Source: JBAUHN01 sp049680295 (lineage in GTDB: Bacteria; Pseudomonadota; Alphaproteobacteria; Rhodobacterales; Rhodobacteraceae). From it: 13,256 nucleotides of DNA. The DNA lies in the NCBI GenBank assembly GCA_049680295.1, contig JBAUHN010000095.1, forward strand, positions 1 to 13,256, in the 5' to 3' direction. The notes beneath the pieces are model-generated. The model searched no databases. It saw only the letters and a list, made by a program, of their open reading frames with translations, and had not been told where the DNA came from. Each line of letters begins with the position of its first letter. Positions within the stretch are counted from its first letter, which is position 1. Positions 7,712-13,256 of this stretch are shown here, piece by piece. Position numbers and translations under genes: made by a program.

Positions 7712-9139
7712 TTATGTGCCATCACCGGGCAGATAGACCACGGTTTTTCCACCCAAGCGTTGAATTTGAGGTGTAGACCCCGCGGGATTAGTTAACATTT
7801 CTGGTGTGAAATCCGTAAATTTTTCAGGCTCTTCTTCGTATGTATAAACAGTACGTCCGGTCAGATAGGTCAGCCGCAGTCGGATGCCGCGTGGGTTTTG
7901 AATGCCCGCCTTTTCAGCGCCCGCGATATTCATATAGTCGCCAATCACATAGACTGGCGCATCACTTGGCCCCAAGGTGTTGCCCATGTTACGCGTCTCG
8001 GACTGCCAGACCCGCGCCTCGCTGTATTGGATCGCGGTTTGCAACAGATAGCTTGCCACGACAAAGATCAGCGCGTTGCGCGCCATGCGGGCGTATAGCC
8101 CGCCGTGACCCAAAGCCAATATCAAAACGCGAACGCAAACCACAGCATAGAGCGTCCATATGAATGCAATCGCACGTACCGGCACATCGACGCCGGTCAG
8201 GATGGTTTGCAAGCAGACCAGGGACAATCCGGTCACCATCCCCGCAATTATGTAAAGCGTCGCCCAGCGATCGTTGCGTGAGAGCACCAGCAATCCGCCA
8301 AAAAGCAATGCTAAATGCGCGACCATCAGCGGAAAGAAACTGAACGACAAGGTTTGCAATGACCGGACCAGAAACCCGCTAACACGGTCCAGATTGGCCA
8401 GTAGGGATGCAAGATCATGTGCCGGTGTCGGGTTACGCCATGGCGCCATTTCCATCCCGAAGATGCCATGCTCATAAAAGTTCAGCGTGTAGATCAACGC
8501 CATGCCAAGGGCAAAACTGATCACAAAAATCGTCATCAGCACCATCAAATCGCGCCATGAGCGGCGCGTGTCACGTGATGTCAGGCAGACCGCCAACAAC
8601 AGCATTGGGTAGGTTGTGTAGGCCATCAAGGTCACCGGCACAAAGATCAGCAACAACCAGCGCGTGACTTGTGGGCGTAGCATTACCGATAATACCGCAA
8701 ACAGCGCCACCAACCCCAGACCGGGGATCAATGTGTTGAACCACAGGGATATCAAAAACGCGGGCGGGCCAACAACGATCATTAGCGACAGGCCTATCAC
8801 GACCCAGAACGGCTGATTGCGCGGGCAGGCGTTGACCGCAGCCGCAGCCGCGAAAATTGCCCAAAACAACTGATAGACGGCAAAATTTATCCAGGCAGGT
8901 GTCACGACCTCGCGCAGATGCCACCAGTAGTTCAGCCATCGGCCTTCGTACAATGTTTTGACGTAGAATCCTTTGGGTGCGGCCAGCAAAGCCGGGAAAT
9001 CATCGTGCCGCACCAGCGGATCAATGACCTGAAACACCGAACATACCATGAGGACAAGATACGTCAGCCCGATCGTCATCAGCAGCGGGCCGCGCGCAGT
9101 TGCCCGCGTAGCAGGTTGATCCATTTCGATGGCCACCAT
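7712..9139 (-). CDS. Polytopic membrane glycosyltransferase, GtrC/GtrII-like
   Basis: This 475-residue protein has about ten hydrophobic segments spread over residues 18-370, then a soluble C-terminal tail of about 100 residues. After the first membrane segment comes RHDDFP (44-49) with an Asp-Asp pair, followed by LYEGRWLNYWW (63-73). An acidic pair in the first outer loop followed by a GRW-type stretch is the pattern of GT-C glycosyltransferases and of GtrII-like serotype-converting glucosyltransferases, which use polyprenyl-phosphate sugar on the outer side of the inner membrane. Its place as the last gene of an operon with GtrB- and GtrA-type genes matches the third, acceptor-specific member of gtr sets, which is normally highly divergent. 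The donor sugar and acceptor are unknown. It begins 6 bases after the methyltransferase stop; an ATG at 9124 is an alternative start. It converges with the ABC-like gene, only 13 bases away. Confidence 0.72.
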   Translation of the reverse strand: MVAIEMDQPATRATARGPLLMTIGLTYLVLMVCSVFQVIDPLVRHDDFPALLAAPKGFYVKTLYEGRWLNYWWHLREVVTPAWINFAVYQLFWAIFAAAAAVNACPRNQPFWVVIGLSLMIVVGPPAFLISLWFNTLIPGLGLVALFAVLSVMLRPQVTRWLLLIFVPVTLMAYTTYPMLLLAVCLTSRDTRRSWRDLMVLMTIFVISFALGMALIYTLNFYEHGIFGMEMAPWRNPTPAHDLASLLANLDRVSGFLVRSLQTLSFSFFPLMVAHLALLFGGLLVLSRNDRWATLYIIAGMVTGLSLVCLQTILTGVDVPVRAIAFIWTLYAVVCVRVLILALGHGGLYARMARNALIFVVASYLLQTAIQYSEARVWQSETRNMGNTLGPSDAPVYVIGDYMNIAGAEKAGIQNPRGIRLRLTYLTGRTVYTYEEEPEKFTDFTPEMLTNPAGSTPQIQRLGGKTVVYLPGDGT

Positions 9140-9145
9140 GGGGAT

Positions 9146-9904
9146 TTAGCCTTTTACGCTTTGCGCGCGTCGGGCCAAAAAGGCAGCGCGGATCTGGGCG
9201 ATCCAAGTGACAGCGTTGCGTGGCAACACAGACACAACAGCCAAACGCAGGCGCCATGCGGCATTGCCACCGGTCAGTACATTGCGACCTTTCGGCAATT
9301 CAAAAGCAGTGACTTCGCTTGGCAGGCCTGCGCGCCCTGCGTCATTGGCGTAAAGCACGGTGTTGTAGCGGTACCAGCGTTCGACATCTCCGGCGTGTTT
9401 TAGACGCGGGCGGACACAGTCATATGCGGTATATCCACGCGCTTCAAACAGGTCCTGCCAAAACGACAGTGGTTTTTCATTGATGTGGTTTTCGCCGCCC
9501 TGTCCGGGGACGGCTGCAGAAAACAGCACACGGTCTGCGTGATTTGTCAGACTGTCAACAAGCGCTTGCGACGCCTGTTCGGGCAGGTGTTCCCCGACTT
9601 CAAGGCTTTGGGCCAGATCGAATTTGCGCCCAAAGTCCTGCGCCTGCGTCAGATCGGCTGCCTTGAACTGATCTGCCGGGATCGCCAGACGTTCGCGGTC
9701 GACATAGTCGCCATCGACACCCACAACATCGCTAACACCTGCTTCCATCCATTCGCGCAGCCAGACACCGCGACCGCTGCCCAGATCTACAACGCTTTTG
9801 GCGCCGAGCCAGGGTTGAACAAGGCCAATCATACGTTGCGCCGATGTTCTTGCGCCATTGTCGATATAGTCGAAAAACTGGTTTGAATAGATATGTGACA
9901 TCAT
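9146..9904 (-). CDS. SAM-dependent methyltransferase of glycan-cluster type
   Basis: This class I methyltransferase of about 252 residues probably methylates a sugar or glycan-linked acceptor in the cytosol. Motif I is VVDLGSGRG (38-46), an acidic residue follows in VGVDGD (62-66), and the post-motif region has SLEVGEHLPE (100-109). The stretch FSAAVPGQGGENHINE (128-143) is characteristic of methyltransferases found in polysaccharide and glycosylation clusters. The start is placed where ATGA overlaps the stop of the GtrA-type gene. A second ATG directly follows (first base 9901) and sits at a better distance (5 bases) from the GGAG at 9907-9910, so either may be used. The frame stays open to 10003, but that stretch lies inside the GtrA-type gene and does not look like family sequence. 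It is a core member of the four-gene leftward operon; the acceptor is not determinable from sequence. Confidence 0.85.
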   Translation of the reverse strand: MMSHIYSNQFFDYIDNGARTSAQRMIGLVQPWLGAKSVVDLGSGRGVWLREWMEAGVSDVVGVDGDYVDRERLAIPADQFKAADLTQAQDFGRKFDLAQSLEVGEHLPEQASQALVDSLTNHADRVLFSAAVPGQGGENHINEKPLSFWQDLFEARGYTAYDCVRPRLKHAGDVERWYRYNTVLYANDAGRAGLPSEVTAFELPKGRNVLTGGNAAWRLRLAVVSVLPRNAVTWIAQIRAAFLARRAQSVKG

Positions 9905-10302
9905 GTCTCCGAAGGTTCGTGGGGCGCGGAAAACACCCAGTTTCTGAAAATCAGATAGTTTTGAATGGGCAGGACAATCGTGACGATCAAGGCTGACATC
10001 CAATCAGTCCAGCCTAGCGTGGGGCCAACAAAACCAGTCAGCAGCGATGATACAATCAGGCCCAGGGTGATGGTGCAGGCAAAGCGAAACATTTGGTCCG
10101 GCAAGCCTAGGGCGCGCCCGAATGTCCAGGCGGTTTGGCCTACGTATTGCACGGCAATGGCCACGGCAAAGGCGACCAGATTGGCCAAAGGTTGATAGAC
10201 GCCAAGGGTAACCAGCAGCAGGTAAAGCACAATGTATATCGCGGCCACGCTGACCCCAACCACGGCAAACCTGAGCAGTGTATTTAGATCGGTCCCCTTC
10301 AT
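9901..10302 (-). CDS. gtrA: GtrA family membrane protein, putative polyprenyl-phosphate-sugar flippase
   Basis: This 133-residue protein has four predicted membrane helices (about 10-32, 36-54, 70-92 and 101-119), the length and architecture of the GtrA family. Family features visible are the N-terminal LLRFAVVGVSVAAIY, the tract AFAVAIAVQYVGQTAWTFGR after helix two, and the C-terminal QNYLIFRNWVF. GtrA proteins are thought to move undecaprenyl-phosphate-linked glucose, or a similar monosaccharide, from the inner to the outer leaflet of the cytoplasmic membrane. Its ATG overlaps the stop of the GtrB-type gene by four bases (ATGA). It has little ribosome-binding sequence of its own, which points to translational coupling. 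Its own TGA overlaps the methyltransferase start. The symbol reflects family membership. Confidence 0.88.
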   Translation of the reverse strand: MKGTDLNTLLRFAVVGVSVAAIYIVLYLLLVTLGVYQPLANLVAFAVAIAVQYVGQTAWTFGRALGLPDQMFRFACTITLGLIVSSLLTGFVGPTLGWTDWMSALIVTIVLPIQNYLIFRNWVFSAPHEPSET

Positions 10303-11276
10303 GAACGGACTTTTCTAAGTTTCAATTCAGGCTTGGCGACTTCCATATGGAAATCGCGTTCGCCAACCTCTTCTGACAGAAAATAAAGCGGGCGGCGCTT
10401 GGTCTCGGTGTAAAGACGGCCGATGTATTCGCCCAGGATACCCAGCGTTAAAAGCTGTATTCCCGAGAAAAAGCTGATCGCCAATACGACCGACGCCCAC
10501 CCGGGTGCTGTCCGGTACAAAACAAGCGACCCAACGACATAGATCGCCATAAGCAGGGTAACAAACAGGCTGAGAAACGACAATCGCGTGGCAATGCGCA
10601 AAGGTTTGATCGAAAATCCGGTCAGCGCATCTGTCGCCAGACGCATCATCGCACGGAAAGGGTATTTGGTCTCGCCGGCGGCGCGGGCTTCGCGGACGTA
10701 TTCCAACCCGATCTGGTTGAAACCAGCCCAGGCGAACATGCCACGGATAAAACGGGCTTGTTCTGGCATCGCCAGCACTGCATCCAAGGCACGGCGGCTG
10801 ACCAGACGAAAATCCCCGGTGTCTGTCGGAATGGAAACATCCGAAAGCGCGTTTAAGAAGCGGTAGAATGCGTAAGCGGTCGCGCGCTTGAAAATTGTCT
10901 CGCCCTGGCGAACAGCGCGGCGGCCATAGACCACATCATAACCGCGATCCATCATCAGCATCATTTCGGCCAGAATTTCGGGTGGATCCTGCAAATCAGC
11001 GTCAAGCATGAATATCCGATCGCCCCGAGCGGCCTCAAGTCCGGCTGTCAGGGCGACCTGATGGCCGCGATTGGCAGATAGTCGTAAACCGCGCAACTGC
11101 GGCACGGTTTTCGTTGCGGTTTCAATTGCTGTCCATGTGCCGTCTGTCGATCCATCATCGACCAGCAGTATCTCGGCACGGTGGCTCCAGGGTTCAATGA
11201 CTGACGCCAAACGATCCACAAGCAATGGGATCGATTCTTCTTCGTTCATGCAGGGTACGACGACGGTCAGATACAT
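10299..11276 (-). CDS. gtrB: GtrB/DPM1-like family 2 glycosyltransferase
   Basis: It likely transfers a monosaccharide (glucose in the classical case) from a nucleotide sugar to polyprenyl phosphate on the cytoplasmic face of the membrane. The GT-A domain comes first, with VVVPCMNEEESIP, ILLVDDGSTDGTW, NRGHQVALTAGLEAARGD and the metal/sugar-binding LDADLQDPPE. Two membrane helices follow, about 235-257 and 260-284 in the 325-residue form, and then the family-typical tail GEYIGRLYTETKRRPLY. All active-site acidic residues are present. The ATG at 11276 starts four residues before the first motif, as in relatives; a GTG at 11300 would add eight residues, and neither has a clear ribosome-binding site. 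It is the first gene of the leftward four-gene operon and its stop overlaps the GtrA-type start. The exact sugar is inferred. Confidence 0.9.
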   Translation of the reverse strand: MYLTVVVPCMNEEESIPLLVDRLASVIEPWSHRAEILLVDDGSTDGTWTAIETATKTVPQLRGLRLSANRGHQVALTAGLEAARGDRIFMLDADLQDPPEILAEMMLMMDRGYDVVYGRRAVRQGETIFKRATAYAFYRFLNALSDVSIPTDTGDFRLVSRRALDAVLAMPEQARFIRGMFAWAGFNQIGLEYVREARAAGETKYPFRAMMRLATDALTGFSIKPLRIATRLSFLSLFVTLLMAIYVVGSLVLYRTAPGWASVVLAISFFSGIQLLTLGILGEYIGRLYTETKRRPLYFLSEEVGERDFHMEVAKPELKLRKVRS

Positions 11277-11380
11277 GCGTTTATTGAATGCAGTCGACAC
11301 TTTGTTTGACGCTTTTCACCAGCAGCAAAAACCAAACAATGTTAGGATCGTCCGCATCTCCTCAGCCCAAATCAAATTCA

Positions 11381-11410
11381 CCAGCTTGTGGAGATTGCCC
11401 CCACAACTGG
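11381..11410. repeat. Imperfect hairpin in the leader of the gtr operon
   Basis: CCAG-C-TTGTGG (11381-11391) and CCACAACTGG (11401-11410) pair over 10 bp with one bulged C and a 9-base loop. It sits about 105 bases upstream of the GtrB-type start, in the 5' leader or promoter zone of the operon. No T-run follows on either strand, so it is not a classical terminator; it could be an operator or a leader RNA structure. Confidence 0.4.
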
Positions 11411-11450
11411 TTCCTTAATGAAATGTTATTGAGGCAGCCTTGGGGCACCT

Positions 11451-11477
11451 CTGCGCCAAAACTGTGGTTTGGCGCAG
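11451..11477 (-). terminator. Perfect 10-bp inverted repeat after the flavoprotein gene, probable terminator
   Basis: CTGCGCCAAA (11451-11460) and TTTGGCGCAG (11468-11477) form a perfect 10-bp stem with a 7-base loop. It begins 21 bases after the TGA of the FOXRED2-like gene. Position and stem strength fit transcription termination between that gene and the gtr operon, but no U-tract follows on the minus strand, so termination may be weak, or the element may have another role such as mRNA 3' end protection. Confidence 0.45.
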
Positions 11478-11498
11478 TTGTTCATGACCGTTGCAGGA

Positions 11499-13151
11499 TC
11501 ACTCGGCAGCGGTGGAGACACTGTCTGTGACGTGGGTTTCGTCCAACAAGCCATTGCGCTGCAAAAAGCTGATGGTCTGGCGCATGGCAACCTCGTCTGG
11601 CGGCAGGGTTTTGCCCGCGTCTTTAAAGGTGATACGCAAAACAGTTGCGGAATTCGCATCACGATTACTGCGTGGGCGCCAATCGGCATCCAGATGATCG
11701 GACAGGTGCATCGCGTCCATCAGTTTGCCTGCTTTGTAGTAGCGCAGGACCGGGTGAATAAACGCATCCGGGTGGTCACCGTAGACGTTATGCGACCGTT
11801 TCACATGCAATGTGTCGCCGCCAAAATCACCGTATTCCAGCGTCACGGTCAGAAAATCACAATCGGCAATGCCGGGGGCCTCCAGTGCCCATTCAACAGG
11901 GACTTCCTGGTAGGTTTGGCCGGCCCGATCACCGTCCAGCATAACCACATCGGCCAAAAAGCCCGGTTGCAGGAAAATGCCAGAGGAGGTGCTGACCCGT
12001 TCGATGATCGACGCGGGCAGGTCTTTCAGCGGCGTTTCAACGGTCGGGTAGGGCGTGTTTTGCACACGGCTGGTGATAAATTCGGCAAGGCATTTGACGT
12101 TGTGCCTGAACCCATGAACAAAGCCGGACATGGTTTTTTTGTAGTCACGCGACTGCATGATCGTGCCCGCAAAGAACAAACCATCGACTGTTTCGCTTTC
12201 CCATTGAGCGGTCATTGCTGGAAATTTGTCGAAATGCCGTAGCTGGGGGCGAATGTCGGACGCGAAGATTGAGTTGTCGAATTGAAAGCCGGTGCAGGCA
12301 ATCACCTTGTCGTAAGTCAAGACAATATCGTGATCTTCGGCGGCGTTCATATTGGCATGAACGGTATATTCGCCGTTCGTCTGCTCAATCTTATGAACTT
12401 TGGCGTCAATTACCGCGTTTTGGGACTTCAACTGGTAGGTATCTAGAAAATTGTTGTTAACGGCCCGCAAATGCCCAACAAAATGGGTCTGCCATGCAAA
12501 CTTTATCGGATTGGGGCTGACCACATGGATCGAGGCTGCGTGCTCGATCAGTGAATCGGCCGTCTCAAACGCTGAGTTGCCCTTGCCCATGATCAAAACG
12601 CGTTTGTTTTCGTAAAGTGCCGGGTCGACATCAAAGTCGAAATAGTTGTCAACCAGACCAAAACCTTCGATTCCCGGATCCCAAGGCTGCGAAACGCCGG
12701 TCGCAACAATCACATTGCGGGCCTTGTGAATCTCTCCGTTGGTGCAGAGCACGGAAAACACGCCATCGTCTTTGGAAATTTCGGCAACGTCGCTGTCGCA
12801 CTCGATATCATTCGACAATTGCTGCGCAAAAGTTTCGGCATAGTCGACAAAGTCATCAGCGTTTGGAAAGTACTTTTTGCTCCAATCACCAAAATTCAGA
12901 CCTTCGTCGTTCAGGAGCGAATTCCAGTCGTGACGCAGCCGCGTGTCGGTATTCGACAGACCGGTATGTACTTTGTTTATCGAAATGAACGTCCGGTGAC
13001 GCGGGAAAGTCCGAAAAAATGCACTGACCGCGCTGGACCTCTCGAGGATTCGAAATGAAACGCCCTTTTTCTTAAAAAAATAGCCCGCTTGCAGGCCCGC
13101 CGGGCCCGATCCTACGATACAAACGTCCAAAACCTGTTCCGAATTCGTCAT
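11499..13151 (-). CDS. FOXRED2-like FAD/NAD(P)-binding flavoprotein oxidoreductase
   Basis: This 550-residue two-dinucleotide-binding flavoprotein begins with the FAD Rossmann loop GSGPAG (14-19). It continues with PRHRTFISINKVHTG (50-64) and RLRHDWNSLL (71-80), wording I associate with FOXRED2-type flavoproteins. The second Rossmann motif GKGNSAFE (189-196) would bind NAD(P)H. ATG-type motifs IVATGVSQPWD and IACTGFQF precede the FAD-closing segment FFAGTIMQSRDYKKT (326-340). The last ~178 residues (373-550) lie beyond the usual oxidoreductase core and have no recognised motif; they include the stretch HPDAFIHPVLRYY. The substrate is unknown; flavin monooxygenase-type or thiol chemistry is possible. 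The ATG at 13151 is chosen because it sits 13 residues before the FAD loop; the frame is open to about 13232, and the added stretch is hydrophobic (WIASWGCVLLGMG), so a longer, membrane-targeted form cannot be excluded. It precedes the gtr operon on the same strand. Confidence 0.8.
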   Translation of the reverse strand: MTNSEQVLDVCIVGSGPAGLQAGYFFKKKGVSFRILERSSAVSAFFRTFPRHRTFISINKVHTGLSNTDTRLRHDWNSLLNDEGLNFGDWSKKYFPNADDFVDYAETFAQQLSNDIECDSDVAEISKDDGVFSVLCTNGEIHKARNVIVATGVSQPWDPGIEGFGLVDNYFDFDVDPALYENKRVLIMGKGNSAFETADSLIEHAASIHVVSPNPIKFAWQTHFVGHLRAVNNNFLDTYQLKSQNAVIDAKVHKIEQTNGEYTVHANMNAAEDHDIVLTYDKVIACTGFQFDNSIFASDIRPQLRHFDKFPAMTAQWESETVDGLFFAGTIMQSRDYKKTMSGFVHGFRHNVKCLAEFITSRVQNTPYPTVETPLKDLPASIIERVSTSSGIFLQPGFLADVVMLDGDRAGQTYQEVPVEWALEAPGIADCDFLTVTLEYGDFGGDTLHVKRSHNVYGDHPDAFIHPVLRYYKAGKLMDAMHLSDHLDADWRPRSNRDANSATVLRITFKDAGKTLPPDEVAMRQTISFLQRNGLLDETHVTDSVSTAAE

Positions 13152-13256
13152 TAGCCCAGTTCCCATTCCCAGTAAAACGCAACCCCAAGATGCAATCCAG
13201 ATCATAACTAACCCCACTAGGTCAACTTGCAATTGAAAAAGAAGTCATGAATGGCC

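Noticed and set aside
11316..11357. Thirteen-residue leftward mini-frame upstream of gtrB, possible leader peptide
   Set aside because: The GGAG directly touches the ATG, leaving no spacing for ribosome binding, and there is no regulatory codon run or attenuator with a U-tract.
11469..12242. Rightward open frame of 257 codons antisense to the flavoprotein
   Set aside because: It begins inside the terminator hairpin and its product shows no domain pattern; the opposite strand encodes a coherent two-Rossmann flavoprotein.
1..13256. CRISPR array, tRNA/rRNA gene, insertion sequence or phage attachment site
   Set aside because: No spaced direct repeats, cloverleaf-like sequence, transposase or integrase gene, or terminal inverted repeats were seen; intergenic gaps are all under about 210 bp.

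Overview
This 13.3 kb window comes from a moderately GC-rich bacterial chromosome. The protein families and their style (MmgE/PrpD protein, large ABC protein with a cyclic-nucleotide domain, GtrA/GtrB set, FOXRED2-like flavoprotein) suggest an alphaproteobacterium, probably a marine Rhodobacterales (Roseobacter-type) organism. That assignment is inferred from memory of protein resemblance, not from a search. No tRNA, rRNA, CRISPR array, transposase or phage gene is visible, and almost all of the sequence is coding.

Left part (1-4.5 kb). The 3' part of an acyl-CoA synthetase gene runs rightward off the left edge and converges with a leftward series: ribulose-phosphate 3-epimerase, a UDP-glucuronate 4-epimerase-like sugar-nucleotide epimerase, and a MmgE/PrpD family protein. 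The gaps between these three (about 100-115 bp) are too large for tight coupling, so they may be separate units or a loose operon.

Centre (4.6-7.7 kb). A rightward gene diverges from the MmgE/PrpD gene and encodes a 1021-residue ABC-exporter-like protein. It has an exporter membrane domain, a nucleotide-binding domain in which each classical ATP-handling motif is altered, about 270 extra residues inside that domain, and a normal-looking C-terminal cyclic-nucleotide-binding domain. The frame is open over its whole length, so it looks like a maintained protein and not a decaying gene. It is the most unusual item here. A well-spaced sigma-70-type promoter lies just upstream, and the start codon is non-ATG.

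Right part (7.7-13.2 kb). A leftward four-gene operon with overlapping or nearly touching genes encodes a GtrB-type polyprenyl-phosphate glycosyltransferase, a GtrA-type flippase, a SAM methyltransferase of a glycan-cluster type, and a multi-spanning GtrC/GtrII-like glycosyltransferase. Together they look like a cassette that charges a lipid carrier with a sugar, flips it, transfers it to a surface glycan outside the inner membrane, and methylates a sugar or acceptor. Upstream, on the same strand but separated by about 200 bp with two hairpins, lies a FOXRED2-like FAD/NAD(P)-binding flavoprotein with a long C-terminal extension. The sugar-nucleotide epimerase on the left fits the same general theme of envelope polysaccharide.
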